64,000 nucleotides of DNA from Oceanospirillum sp048265165 (GCF_048265165.1 NZ_JBLXCD010000007.1:1-64000), one strand, 5' to 3'; shown: positions 29,401-38,251, counted from the stretch's first letter. Notes: generated from the sequence alone by a model not told the origin. Made by a program: numbers and translations.

Positions 29401-29966
29401 GCTGCGCACTGAAGCAGTAGCCATAGTCCCTGTGTGCCCACCTGAAACTTGCTGATGGCGGTGATGCCATGGGTGACGATGGGAATGACTGCAATGGCAC
29501 AGATAAAGTAGCCCACCGCCAGAGGCACTCCCAACAGAGCATTCAGCGCTGAGGCGAGAATAACTGCTTCAATGGCAAAAAAGATAAAGGTAAACGAAGC
29601 GTAGATCAGCGACGTAATAGTGGAACCCAAATAACCAAAGCCTGCTCCCCGCGTCAGAAGGTCGATATCCAGGCCGTGCTTGGCACTGTAATAGGCGATG
29701 GGAAAGCCGGTGATAAAAAACAATAGGCACACCGACAGCATGGCGGTCAGGGTGTTGATAAAGCCATAATTTAACGTTACGGCAGCGGCGATGCCCTCAA
29801 GAGCCAGAAAAGCGGTAGCCCCAAGAGCGGTTTGGGCGACCCGCTCAATACTCATATTCCGGGCTGAACGTGCCGTGAAGCGTAGGGCAAAATCTTCTAA
29901 GGTCTGGTTCGCAACCCATTTGTTGTAATGGCGGCGTACCTTAAAAACTTTTTGGGATGCTGGCAT
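26406..29966 (-). CDS. Hybrid sensor kinase fused to an NCS1-transporter-like domain
   Basis: The protein has 1186 residues. Residues about 30-490 form a 10- to 12-helix membrane domain resembling nucleobase:cation symporters (cytosine/purine permease family). A Cys-rich segment follows at about 520-557 with nine cysteines. Two more membrane helices lie at about 590-645 and a coiled coil at about 655-695. The kinase core has His703 in SHELRTP, the N box ILINLLSNAVKY, G1 DTGPGIS and G2 GTGLGL. A receiver domain spans about 944-1060 with Asp997 in LFLLDISMP. The C-terminus of about 100 residues is helical with a Pro/Gln linker. It is analogous in design to CbrA, which has an SLC5-type transporter domain. 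Ligand is unknown; urea or a related nitrogen compound is suggested by its neighbours. Confidence 0.92.
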   Translation of the reverse strand: MPASQKVFKVRRHYNKWVANQTLEDFALRFTARSARNMSIERVAQTALGATAFLALEGIAAAVTLNYGFINTLTAMLSVCLLFFITGFPIAYYSAKHGLDIDLLTRGAGFGYLGSTITSLIYASFTFIFFAIEAVILASALNALLGVPLAVGYFICAIAVIPIVTHGITAISKFQVGTQGLWLLLQCAALVVVVLFESGAVPGWMSYAGESAKLHNPSSAPPLDEFNILMFGAAASVFFAMAAQIGEQVDYLRFMPEKTRENRKRWWFWLIMAGPGWVFTGVIKMLLGSFLAYLAITRGVSFEQATDPTYMYQKVFYYLTHSDGLSLVLAALMVIISQMKINVTNAYAGSIAWSNFFSRLTHSHPGRVVWLVFNVTIALLLMELGIYQALEAILGIFAIVAVAWLGSLSADLLINKPLGLSPSYVEFKRAHLYDINPVGVGSMMLATLSGILCYLGFFGDISQSLSHFITLLTCFISAPLIAFITRGKYYLARTSPELMLTPSDNTTSAGKPHGHTLLQCGVCENHFENEDMSYCPAYALPICSLCCTLDVRCMDSCKPHARVSRQAIHFLSLFLPRKLVRQINSRLGRFVGILLTVNLMNAALLAVIYRQMTPKTLGETLLLTQTIWTLFFTLLIASGVISWLFLLAHESRVVAQKESNRQTRKLTREIDAHKETDLALQQAKELAERANDAKSRYLTGISHELRTPLQSVMGYAQLLSDKPNTPASHQNGLTIIQRSGQYLTDLIEGLLDISRIEAGRLDLFKGRVNLPQLIDQLTAMFEMQASQKNIRFHCRIQGPLPQWVSTDEKRLRQILINLLSNAVKYTQSGQVVFEVRYRNQVAEFSIEDTGPGISESDLSRIFDPFERVRNYDTAQLPGTGLGLTIVRLLTDIMGGDLQHKSEPGKGSCFRVSLMLPWISEQSLSGSEPVQDNRQLIGYDGYQRTLCIVDDDPVLRGLLSDLLQPLGFIILEAHDGENCLRILEELPGNRTPDLFLLDISMPGINGLELAARLRQKNIQSPIVMLSADAQEHNRSPEYKAAFNDYLVKPVSNSVLLKRLGEQLDLEWVYQAEDAQIQSPELKKSEQGAQEKSEQPQPVPPAADESGSNPLCDHPLLHELKAFAEMGYKKGVQRCLEQLRSEISASQYDNYKQLADSFRFPDLATKLTQDLSGPESPNSNNNNKELQQ

Positions 29967-30035
29967 GTCGGTATCGTCTGGGTTGCTTCGAATCGTCTGG
30001 GCTCACGGGTGGTTTTTGGGCCATGAACTTGAAAT

Positions 30036-30052
30036 TGCACCTGTCAGGTGCA
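30036..30052. promoter_or_regulatory. NtrC-like palindrome upstream of the hybrid kinase gene
   Basis: TGCACCTGTCAGGTGCA is a perfect 8+1+8 palindrome close to the NtrC consensus TGCACCAnnnTGGTGCA, differing at the innermost A/T of each arm. It lies about 70 bases upstream of the kinase start. It could also be the operator of another dimeric regulator. Confidence 0.5.
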
Positions 30053-30060
30053 TTACTCTG

Positions 30061-30077
30061 TTGGCTTGGTGGTTGCG
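30061..30077 (+). promoter_or_regulatory. Sigma-54 promoter-like element pointing away from the kinase gene
   Basis: TTGGCTTGGTGGTTGCG has TTGG and TTGC with the GG-N10-GC spacing of sigma-54 promoters. It lies 8 bases from the NtrC-like palindrome but faces the 3' end of queG. No coding frame follows it, so if active it would make a short or antisense RNA. Chance similarity is possible. Confidence 0.3.
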
Positions 30078-30196
30078 CACTTTTTTAGGGCGTAGAAGTC
30101 CACTCCAATGGGGTATTTGCATCGGATACTGGCCTTGTTGAATCTCTGTCGCAGGAGTCATGCCAGATGGAGATGTGAGGGGAGTAAAAAAGGTCG

Positions 30197-31318
30197 TTAG
30201 TCCGGCAGCGAGGCTTTGTGTATTGCTAAAGCCCACTCGACATGCTCTTTGACCATTTCGGAGTCATCCTGTTGACGACTTATAAGGGCGGTAAGAACGT
30301 CAGATGTTGACGGCGCGTTGCCAAGGGCTACGGCGATATTGCGTAGCCAGCGCTCGTAACCGGCCCGGCGGATAGGAGTGCCTTCAGTTTTACTGAGGAA
30401 GGTTTCTTCATCCCACAGAAAGAGATCTACTAAGCCTGCGCTGTCGAGGCTGTGTCTGGGTGTGAAATCGGATTCCTGAGTGGGTTTGGTAAATCGATTC
30501 CAGGGGCAGACCAGCTGGCAATCATCGCAACCGAAGATACGGTTACCGATGCCGGGGCGGAGTGATTCAGGGATGGATCCTTTCAGCTCTATGGTCAGAT
30601 AGGAGATACAGCGGCGACCATCAACAACTTTGTCGCCGACAATGGCCTGGGTGGGGCAGGCAACTTGACAGGCGTTGCAGGAGCCGCAGTGATCCTTTGG
30701 GTAGGCCGAGTCTTTAGGCAGATCCAGCTCGACCATGACCTCCCCCAGAAAAAAGAAAGAACCTGCCTTGGGGTGAATCACCATGGCGTTTTTGCCGACC
30801 CAGCCAAGGCCCGAGCGCATTGCCAGCGCCCGTTCCAGTACTGGAGCGCTGTCGACAAAAGCCCGGTATCCGTAGGGGCCGATTTCCGCTTCGATCTTTT
30901 TCGCCAGTTGCGTCAGGCGTTTGCGAATCAGTTTGTGATAATCACGCCCCAGGGCGTAGCGGGAGATATAGGCTTTCTCTCCCTGACTTAGCAACCGTGT
31001 GGTTTCCACATCGGCGGGCAGATAATCCATGCGGGCGGTGATCACCGTACGAGTGCCCTCCACCAATTCGTCCGGGCGGCTACGCTTTGTGCCGTGGCTC
31101 GCCATATAGTCCATCTCACCGTGATAACCGGCGTCCAGCCAGTCCTGCAGGTGCTGTTCATGTTCACCCAGATCCGGATCGGCAAAGCCAATCTGCTGAA
31201 AGCCGAGTTCACGGCCCCAGACTTTGATCTGCTCTCTGAGTTGCTGGCGCATTTGAGATGATAGCGCACTGCTTGTGGGCAATAATTTAAGGTCGGACTG
31301 AGAGGTTGGATCAGACAT
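30197..31318 (-). CDS. queG: Epoxyqueuosine reductase QueG
   Basis: QueG is a cobalamin- and iron-sulfur-dependent enzyme that completes queuosine synthesis in tRNA. Two 4Fe-4S cluster motifs are present, CGSCNACQVACP and CDDCQLVCPW. The catalytic/cobalamin region around YRAFVDSAPVLERA is conserved. A C-terminal HEAT-like tRNA-binding part follows. From ATG 31318 it has 373 residues, near the E. coli length; a TTG at 31345 would add nine residues. It is divergent from nnr, a common arrangement in gammaproteobacteria. Confidence 0.95.
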   Translation of the reverse strand: MSDPTSQSDLKLLPTSSALSSQMRQQLREQIKVWGRELGFQQIGFADPDLGEHEQHLQDWLDAGYHGEMDYMASHGTKRSRPDELVEGTRTVITARMDYLPADVETTRLLSQGEKAYISRYALGRDYHKLIRKRLTQLAKKIEAEIGPYGYRAFVDSAPVLERALAMRSGLGWVGKNAMVIHPKAGSFFFLGEVMVELDLPKDSAYPKDHCGSCNACQVACPTQAIVGDKVVDGRRCISYLTIELKGSIPESLRPGIGNRIFGCDDCQLVCPWNRFTKPTQESDFTPRHSLDSAGLVDLFLWDEETFLSKTEGTPIRRAGYERWLRNIAVALGNAPSTSDVLTALISRQQDDSEMVKEHVEWALAIHKASLPD

Positions 31319-31602
31319 GAAGGAACCGTTTGGTGCTATCTGCAATGTGAGGCCTTATGAGCTTCCCCTGAGACAAATATCTTAAGATGAACCGGGAAAC
31401 GACTATGGCAGAGATTGCGCTCAGGCTATAATTTAATCATTATTCAGGGCGTCTTTTTCGGCGCTAAGCTTAACGTATCCCCCCGGCAAAACAAGCCGGC
31501 ACCCTGATATCGAAGAAACCGGAATTCTGACATCACAGAAATAAACCAGATGTTGGCGCTAATATCTGAAGCCATTCACCAACGTTACAGGAATATCGCT
31601 AA

Positions 31603-33123
31603 ATGATCGTTTGGCCCTCCCATGAACGTCTATATCGTGCAGAACAGGTTCGTGAACTGGATCGTTTAACTATTGCTGCCGGAACCACGGGATTCGATCT
31701 GATGCAGCAAGCGGGGCGAACCGCTTTTCGTCATTTGACCCGCCAGTGGCCTGATACCCGCTCCATTACAGTGGTTTGTGGTGGAGGTAATAATGGTGGG
31801 GATGGCTATGTGATCGCAGCTCTGGCAAAGCGTACGATGCGGGTTCAGGTGTTGGCGGTAACGGACCCGAAAACCTTATCCGGTGAAGCTGAGGAGGCCT
31901 ATCAGTGGGCGCTACAACGTGGTGTGGTGGTTACGCGCTGGCAGCCTGAATCAGTGATAACCGGCCAGGTGGTTGTTGATGCCCTGTTGGGTATTGGCCT
32001 GTCCGGCGAGGTTAAGGCACCTTTTGATACGGTCATTGACCAGATCAACAGCTCCGAAAAGCCAGTGTTGTCGGTGGATGTACCCTCCGGTCTGTGTGCG
32101 GATCGGGGAATTCCCCTGGGCTGTGCGGTTCAGGCGGATCTGACGGTAACTTTTATCGGCAAAAAAATTGGGCTTTGGACCGGAGAGGGGCCTGCTCTGG
32201 CGGGGATTCGTCGTTTTGAACCGCTTTTGGTGCCTGAGTTGGTGCGCGCACAGGTCAGCGAAACAGCGGAGATGATCTCTCAGGAAGATATTGCCCGCCT
32301 GATTAAACCCCGGCGCCGCACGGCCCATAAAGGTGATTGCGGACGTATTCTGTTGGTGGGTGGTGATCTGGGGTTTGCCGGTGCCATTATGTTAGCGTCA
32401 CAGACTGCGGCCCGGTCCGGGGCCGGGTTGGTCAAGGTGATGACCCGTCCGGAGCATGTTACGGCACTGATCAGCCGTCAGCCAGAGTTGATGGTGAGTG
32501 GTTTAACGTCAATGCACCAACTGGATGAGTGGCTTGAGTGGTGTGATGTGGTTGTGCTGGGCCCAGGTCTTGGTCAGGGAGGCTGGGGGCAGCAGCTGTG
32601 GCAAAAAGCGATGTTGGCGACATGTGCCAAAATTATCGATGCAGATGCTCTGAATCTGATGGCAACTAAACCGGCTTTTATGCAGCAACTGTCTGACAGC
32701 GCTAAAAACTGGGTGCTGACACCTCATCCCGGTGAGGCTGCCCGCCTTCTGGAGTGTTCTGTGGCTGAGATTGAACAGGATCGACCGGGTGCCGTGCGAA
32801 GAATTCAGCAAAAATTTGGCGGGTCTGTTCTGTTAAAGGGTGCGGGTACTCTGATCTTTGATGGCAACCTGCTGTCGGTAAACAACAGTGGTAACCCTGG
32901 CATGGCAAGTGGTGGTATGGGTGATGTTCTGGCGGGGTTGATTGGTGCTCTTCGGGCTCAGGGGCTGTCCGGTTATGATGCGGCGTGTGTAGGGACGCAG
33001 GTTCATGGGTTGGCAGCGGATCAGTTAGCGACTCAGTTTGGTGAACGGGGGCTGCTGGCTGCAGATCTGATCCGTCCAATACGGGTGTTACTGAATCCGG
33101 AGTGTACAAAAAATGAGTTCTGA
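31603..33123 (+). CDS. nnr: Bifunctional NAD(P)H-hydrate epimerase / dehydratase
   Basis: The protein has 506 residues and two repair domains. The N-terminal YjeF_N epimerase (about 10-220) carries the GGGNNGGDGYV loop and DALLGIGL. The C-terminal ADP/ATP-dependent NAD(P)HX dehydratase (about 235-500) carries GHAGD-equivalent AHKGDCGRI and the GNPGMASGGMGDVL motif. It repairs hydrated NADH and NADPH. The stop overlaps the tsaE start by 11 bases, so nnr-tsaE-amiB-mutL-miaA-hfq form the usual gammaproteobacterial cluster. Confidence 0.96.
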   Translation: MIVWPSHERLYRAEQVRELDRLTIAAGTTGFDLMQQAGRTAFRHLTRQWPDTRSITVVCGGGNNGGDGYVIAALAKRTMRVQVLAVTDPKTLSGEAEEAYQWALQRGVVVTRWQPESVITGQVVVDALLGIGLSGEVKAPFDTVIDQINSSEKPVLSVDVPSGLCADRGIPLGCAVQADLTVTFIGKKIGLWTGEGPALAGIRRFEPLLVPELVRAQVSETAEMISQEDIARLIKPRRRTAHKGDCGRILLVGGDLGFAGAIMLASQTAARSGAGLVKVMTRPEHVTALISRQPELMVSGLTSMHQLDEWLEWCDVVVLGPGLGQGGWGQQLWQKAMLATCAKIIDADALNLMATKPAFMQQLSDSAKNWVLTPHPGEAARLLECSVAEIEQDRPGAVRRIQQKFGGSVLLKGAGTLIFDGNLLSVNNSGNPGMASGGMGDVLAGLIGALRAQGLSGYDAACVGTQVHGLAADQLATQFGERGLLAADLIRPIRVLLNPECTKNEF

Positions 33124-33586
33124 TATGGTTAATATTCTACTGCCGAATGAGCAGGCTCAGGTGATGTTTGGTGAAAAACTTGGCCGGGCATGCGCCGGAA
33201 GTGGTGTTCTCTTTTTGCAGGGAACTCTCGGTATGGGAAAGACCACCATGACCCGGGGGATTTTGGCAGCTTATGGCCATCAGGGTGCGGTAAAAAGCCC
33301 GACATATACCCTGGTGGAACCTTATGAGACGGAAATGGCTCAGGTTTACCATTTTGATCTTTACCGCCTTGCGGACCCTGAAGAGCTTGAATATATGGGA
33401 ATTCGCGACTATTTCGATGAGCAGGCGCTTTGTGTCATCGAGTGGCCGGATAAAGGGGAAGGCATACTGCCTGTACCTGATATTGAGTTGACACTGACAA
33501 AGGAGGGTGATGGCAGAGCTGCAGCACTTAAAGCCTATACGGCAAAAGGGGCTGAAATTTTGGCTCAGCTCCGTACAATGCTGTAA
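33113..33586 (+). CDS. tsaE: tRNA threonylcarbamoyladenosine biosynthesis ATPase TsaE
   Basis: TsaE is the P-loop ATPase partner of TsaB/TsaD in forming t6A37 of tRNA. Walker A is GTLGMGKTT, and the switch-like motif SPTYTLVEPYE follows. HFDLYRL and EWPDKGE are further family motifs. The protein has 157 residues. Its start lies within the nnr 3' end, indicating coupling. Confidence 0.95.
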   Translation: MSSDMVNILLPNEQAQVMFGEKLGRACAGSGVLFLQGTLGMGKTTMTRGILAAYGHQGAVKSPTYTLVEPYETEMAQVYHFDLYRLADPEELEYMGIRDYFDEQALCVIEWPDKGEGILPVPDIELTLTKEGDGRAAALKAYTAKGAEILAQLRTML

Positions 33587-33640
33587 TCATCCTTCCGATA
33601 GAGAATCTATGAAACCGTTATCACTGCCTGGCAAATATTT

Positions 33641-34993
33641 ATGACTGCTTGGAAAAACAGCCCTATACCATCAGGATTGCAGACCTTTATTTTGCTGCTG
33701 GTCTGCATAATGACGACTGTCTTCGCCCATGCCGCGAAGATTGAAAATGTGCGTGTTTGGCCTGCTCCTGATCATACGCGTATTGTTTTTGATTTGGATC
33801 AGCCTGTCGGGCATAAAGTTTTTAGCCTCAGTGGGCCTGATCGTCTGGTGGTGGATCTGGATAATGTATCCTCAAAAGCGAACCTTGAGACGCTATCACT
33901 TAAAGATACGCCGATTGGAAAAATTCGAACTGCAGTCAAGAATCGTACTGGCATGCGGGTGGTTCTGGATCTGAATAGCAAAGTCCAGCCGCGAAGCTTT
34001 CTGCTTAAGCCTAACAAGCAGTATGGCGACCGTTTGGTGATTGATCTGGTTCACAGGAAAAAGATTAAACGAACTAAAGTCGTTCGTCAGCTTGCGGAAA
34101 ACCCCTCTGGTGGTCGCGATATTATTATCGCCATTGATGCCGGCCATGGGGGGGAAGACCCTGGGGCAATAGGCCCTGGTCGGGTACGTGAAAAAACGGT
34201 TGTTTTGGCCATTTCGAAAAAAGTTGAATCCCTGCTGAAAAAAGAGCGCGGTTATACGCCGGCTATGATTCGAACGGGGGACTATTATGTAGGCTTGCGT
34301 GCCCGTACAGAGAGAGCACGTAAATTCCGCTCGGACCTTCTTGTTTCCATACACGCAGATGCCTTTAAAGATCATCGTCCACGGGGGTCTTCTGTTTTTG
34401 CCCTGTCGCAACGGGGAGCTACCTCGGAAACAGCTCGCTGGTTGGCAGATTCTGAAAACAGTGCTGACCTGATCGGTGGTGTTGAAGGTTCTCTGAAGCT
34501 GGATGATAAAGACAGAGTATTGGCTGAGGTGCTGCTGGACCTGACGATGACTGCAACCTTGTCGGATAGTCTGAAGGTAGGCCAAAGTGTACTGCGCTCC
34601 ATGGGGGGGGTTAATAAACTGCATAAACGGGATGTTGAGCAAGCTGGTTTTGTGGTGCTGAAGTCGCCGGATATCCCCTCTATTCTGATCGAAACCGGCT
34701 TTATCTCTAACCCCGGTGAAGCAAAGAAACTGCAAAGCTCCAGTTATCAATGGAAAATGGCACGCTCAATCGTTAAGGGCGTAAAAGAACACTTCAGTAA
34801 GAACCCGCCACCGGGAACATTGCTGGCATATGAAAAAAGTAAACAGGATCGCCTTTATGTTGTCAGTAGAGGCGATACACTCTCCGGGATTGCATCCCGG
34901 AACAGGATTTCAGTAGGTAGTTTACGCAAAGCCAATAAGCTGAGCTCAGACACCTTATATGTAGGGCAGAGATTGCAGATTCCACGCTCCTGA
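33641..34993 (+). CDS. amiB: N-acetylmuramoyl-L-alanine amidase AmiB with LysM domain
   Basis: This is a periplasmic amidase for daughter-cell separation. A signal peptide (about 1-31, ending AHAA) precedes an AMIN domain (about 33-130). The zinc amidase_3 domain (about 158-385) has IDAGHGGEDPGAIG, the catalytic-Glu region and LIETGFISN. A C-terminal LysM peptidoglycan-binding domain (about 405-448, YVVSRGDTLSGIA) completes it. The protein has 450 residues. It lies between tsaE and mutL as in E. coli and Pseudomonas. Confidence 0.96.
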   Translation: MTAWKNSPIPSGLQTFILLLVCIMTTVFAHAAKIENVRVWPAPDHTRIVFDLDQPVGHKVFSLSGPDRLVVDLDNVSSKANLETLSLKDTPIGKIRTAVKNRTGMRVVLDLNSKVQPRSFLLKPNKQYGDRLVIDLVHRKKIKRTKVVRQLAENPSGGRDIIIAIDAGHGGEDPGAIGPGRVREKTVVLAISKKVESLLKKERGYTPAMIRTGDYYVGLRARTERARKFRSDLLVSIHADAFKDHRPRGSSVFALSQRGATSETARWLADSENSADLIGGVEGSLKLDDKDRVLAEVLLDLTMTATLSDSLKVGQSVLRSMGGVNKLHKRDVEQAGFVVLKSPDIPSILIETGFISNPGEAKKLQSSSYQWKMARSIVKGVKEHFSKNPPPGTLLAYEKSKQDRLYVVSRGDTLSGIASRNRISVGSLRKANKLSSDTLYVGQRLQIPRS

Positions 34994-35021
34994 CAGCCCG
35001 AGACTCAAGCCGAGTATATCT

Positions 35022-35058
35022 AGCCTGAACCGAATCCTGGTTCAGGCTGTTTTTTTTA
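35022..35058 (+). terminator. Terminator after amiB
   Basis: A 10-bp stem (35022-35031 with 35039-35048), a 7-nt loop and a run of T end the nnr-tsaE-amiB transcript 30 bases past the stop. mutL starts shortly after and probably has its own promoter or partial read-through. Confidence 0.88.
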
Positions 35059-35099
35059 TAGCCCCGGTGTGTTGGATAAGCAGATAGAAAAGAGTTTAT

Positions 35100-37058
35100 A
35101 TGAGTAAAATCCATGTCCTGAGCCCTCGGCTTGCCAACCAGATTGCAGCGGGTGAAGTTGTTGAGCGTCCTTCATCCGTTATCAAAGAGTTAGTGGAGAA
35201 TGCCATTGATGCCGGTGCAACCCGCATTGATATCGATGTGGAGAAAGGCGGCACTAAGCTTATCCGTATTCGGGATAACGGTTCCGGTATTGGGCCGGAT
35301 GATCTGCCGCTGGCTTTGAGCCGACATGCCACCAGTAAAATTATCACTCTTGATGACCTTGAAGGTGTTCACAGTCTGGGTTTTCGTGGTGAAGCCCTGG
35401 CGTCTATCAGCTCTGTCTCCCGGTTGGATCTGACGTCAAGTACTCAGGATACCGGCGAAGGGTGGCGTGTTATTGCTGAGGGGCGTGATATGGCGACCCA
35501 GGTCACACCAGCTCCCCATCCGAAAGGCACCAGTGTTCAGGTTAAAGATCTTTTCTTTAACACGCCAGCCCGCCGAAAGTTTATGCGCACTGAAAAAACC
35601 GAGTTTGGTCATATTGAGGAGACATTCCGGCGTTTAGCCTTAAGCCGACCGGATATAGCCCTGAGTTTGCGGCACAATCAGAAAGCGATCCACCAGCTGC
35701 CAGCAGGAACCCGTCAGGCGGAGCAGGAGAAGCGTCTGGCTTCTCTGCTGGGTAAGAACCTGATGAATCAGTCGTTATATATTGATGTCGAAGCGACCGG
35801 GCTTCGGCTTTGGGGCTGGGTTGGATTGCCAACACACTCCAGAAGCCAGGCAGATCAGCAGTACTTTTTTGTAAATCGCCGGGTGGTTAAGGATCGCCTG
35901 GTGGTTCATGCCATCCGGCAGGCCTATCGTGATGTTCTCTTTCATGGCCGTCATCCGGTTTTCGTGCTTTACCTTGAACTGGACCCGGCGGTAGTGGATG
36001 TGAATGTGCACCCGACCAAGCATGAGGTTCGCTTTCGGGATGGCCGGCTGGTACATGATTTTCTGTTCCGCACTCTGCACCGGGCTCTGGCCGAGGTTCG
36101 CCCGGAAGCGGATGGTTCAACCGCGCCCACGAATATGACCCATGCGGGAGTGGCGGGTCAGGAGGTGGCGACAGAACAGCCGATGCAGGATCAGACCGCT
36201 ATCGCTTTTAGCGACGGTTCAACGTCCGGGATTAGCCCTGCTTCCGACAGCTTTGACCGGAATGGATTTTCAGGTGATCATTCTGCTTTGCCGTATCGCT
36301 CTCAGGCTCAGAGTAGCCCGGGTGGTATTTCAGATTACCTGAACAGCTATCAGCAGATCTCTCGCCAGGCTGGCGCGATGCAGACTGAGAACGTGGCGGA
36401 TTCAGGGGCAGCAATTGAGCCCTGGAATACTGGCGTGGCTCCGCAGAGGCTCCCGGAAGATGACCCCACCGGTGCTCCGCCCCTCGGTTTTGCGATCGCA
36501 CAACTGCATGGTGTGTATATTCTGTCTGAAGCGAAAGATGGTCTGATTTTGGTGGATATGCATGCTGCCCATGAGCGTATCATCTATGAGCGCCTGAAAA
36601 CCTCTTATCAGGAGGGAGGGTTGAAATCCCAACCGATGCTGGTTCCTCTGTCGATAGCCGTGAGTCGCAAAGAAACGGATTGCGCGGAACAGCACCAGCA
36701 TGTTTTTCAGCAACTTGGCGTTGAGCTACAGGTGATGGGGCCCGAGTCTCTGGTGGTTCGTCAGTTGCCTGTCATGCTGATGGAGTCGGATGTGGAGCCT
36801 TTACTGCGAGATATGCTGTCGGATCTTTTGCAATATGGTTCCAGTGACCGGATTCAGGCGCATATTAATGAAATCTTTGCGACGATGGCCTGCCATGGCT
36901 CCGTACGCGCAAACCGTAAACTAACGTTACCTGAAATGAACGCATTGCTGCGAGATATGGAGCGAACGGAGCGGAGTGGTCAATGTAATCATGGGCGTCC
37001 AACCTGGACTCGCCTGACCATGAATGAGCTGGATAAGCTGTTTTTGCGCGGTCAATAA
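35100..37058 (+). CDS. mutL: DNA mismatch repair protein MutL
   Basis: MutL is the GHKL ATPase that links MutS to MutH/UvrD. The N-terminal ATPase motifs are intact: ELVENAIDAGA, DNGSGI and GFRGEALASI. The transducer domain extends to about residue 330. A low-complexity, Ser/Gln/Pro-rich linker (about 340-450) leads to the C-terminal dimerisation domain (about 460-652). No DQHA(x)2E(x)4E endonuclease motif is visible; the corresponding stretch reads VDMHAAHERIIYE, as in MutH-type gammaproteobacteria. The protein has 652 residues. Confidence 0.97.
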   Translation: MSKIHVLSPRLANQIAAGEVVERPSSVIKELVENAIDAGATRIDIDVEKGGTKLIRIRDNGSGIGPDDLPLALSRHATSKIITLDDLEGVHSLGFRGEALASISSVSRLDLTSSTQDTGEGWRVIAEGRDMATQVTPAPHPKGTSVQVKDLFFNTPARRKFMRTEKTEFGHIEETFRRLALSRPDIALSLRHNQKAIHQLPAGTRQAEQEKRLASLLGKNLMNQSLYIDVEATGLRLWGWVGLPTHSRSQADQQYFFVNRRVVKDRLVVHAIRQAYRDVLFHGRHPVFVLYLELDPAVVDVNVHPTKHEVRFRDGRLVHDFLFRTLHRALAEVRPEADGSTAPTNMTHAGVAGQEVATEQPMQDQTAIAFSDGSTSGISPASDSFDRNGFSGDHSALPYRSQAQSSPGGISDYLNSYQQISRQAGAMQTENVADSGAAIEPWNTGVAPQRLPEDDPTGAPPLGFAIAQLHGVYILSEAKDGLILVDMHAAHERIIYERLKTSYQEGGLKSQPMLVPLSIAVSRKETDCAEQHQHVFQQLGVELQVMGPESLVVRQLPVMLMESDVEPLLRDMLSDLLQYGSSDRIQAHINEIFATMACHGSVRANRKLTLPEMNALLRDMERTERSGQCNHGRPTWTRLTMNELDKLFLRGQ

Positions 37059-37114
37059 AGATCTTTGCGCCCGACGGACCTGTCCCCGAATAACTCATAA
37101 TAAGTAGAGTTTTT

Positions 37115-38083
37115 ATGCAACACGATTCTGATACTTCGTCGTTTAGGCAAAAGCCATTGGCCGTATTTCTGATGGGGCCAACAGCCGCAGGGAAAACAGA
37201 CTTAGCTGTGCATCTGAGTGAAGAACATAATTGCGATATTATCAGTGTCGATTCTGCGCTTATCTATCGGGGGATGGATATTGGCACAGCAAAGCCGGAT
37301 GCCGAAACGCTGGCCCGTGCTCCTCATCGTCTGATCGATATCAGAGACCCTGCTGAGTCATACTCTGCAGCAGAGTTCCGGGAGGATGCTTTACGGGAAA
37401 TGTCTGATATTCAGGCGTCAGGAAAAATTCCGTTATTAACTGGCGGAACTATGATGTATTACAAGCGTCTATACGATGGTGTTGCGGACCTGCCCTCTGC
37501 TAATGCAGAGGTTCGCGAGCAACTGGATGCCTGGGCAGAAAAAGATGGTCTCAAAGCACTGCATGATCGTCTGAAAGAGATCGACCCGGTTTCTGCTGAA
37601 CGGATTCACCCTAATGATCCTCAACGCCTGCAGCGTGCCTTAGAGGTGTATGAGCTTAGTGGTAAAAGCCTGACTGAGCACTGGCATGAGCAGAAACAAA
37701 ACCGGGAGAGCTTTCCGTTTCGGGTGCTATCCCTGGCGGTCAATCCGACGGATCGACGGCTGCTGCACGAGCGAATTGCGCAACGTTTTCATTTGATGCT
37801 GGCACAAAATTTTCTTGCTGAAGTGGAAACGCTGCGAGCAAGAAAAGACCTTCATCTTGGTTTGCCGTCAATACGCTCAGTGGGTTATCGGCAGGCCTGG
37901 GAATACCTAGATGGTCAGTATGACTATGATACCCTGGTCCACAAAGGTATTGTGTCTACCCGGCAGCTGGCTAAGCGACAGATAACCTGGTTGAGAAGTT
38001 GGCCTGAGTTGAATTGGCTGCCAGCGGAGGCCCCGAATCTTAGGGATTTAGCGTTGAAAAAATTAGAGTCAAGCCTTATTTAA
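37115..38083 (+). CDS. miaA: tRNA dimethylallyltransferase
   Basis: MiaA prenylates A37 of tRNAs that read UNN codons. The P-loop is GPTAAGKTDLAVHL, with DSALIYRGMDIGTAKP and LLTGGTMMYYKRLYDG as further family motifs. The protein has 322 residues, close to E. coli. It lies 56 bases after mutL and upstream of hfq, the conserved order. Confidence 0.97.
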   Translation: MQHDSDTSSFRQKPLAVFLMGPTAAGKTDLAVHLSEEHNCDIISVDSALIYRGMDIGTAKPDAETLARAPHRLIDIRDPAESYSAAEFREDALREMSDIQASGKIPLLTGGTMMYYKRLYDGVADLPSANAEVREQLDAWAEKDGLKALHDRLKEIDPVSAERIHPNDPQRLQRALEVYELSGKSLTEHWHEQKQNRESFPFRVLSLAVNPTDRRLLHERIAQRFHLMLAQNFLAEVETLRARKDLHLGLPSIRSVGYRQAWEYLDGQYDYDTLVHKGIVSTRQLAKRQITWLRSWPELNWLPAEAPNLRDLALKKLESSLI

Positions 38084-38251
38084 ACTGGTATGATAAAAAT
38101 TGCTGCAAGTACCCCTCCAGGCAGGTGCTCTGTTCTGTCCAAAGCGGATTGTGGTAATTGGTGGTTTGTTAAGGCTTATCGATAAAGCTGTTATTGTTGA
38201 TCACCTCAAAATTAAATCTAATAATCAAAAATTAAAATTAGGGAGAGCGGT

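Noticed and set aside
30003..30236. 77-residue minus-strand frame between queG and the kinase gene
   Set aside because: It overlaps the queG 3' end and has no recognisable features.
33896..34750. 284-residue minus-strand open frame over amiB
   Set aside because: It is antisense to the amidase domain of amiB and has no domain features of its own.
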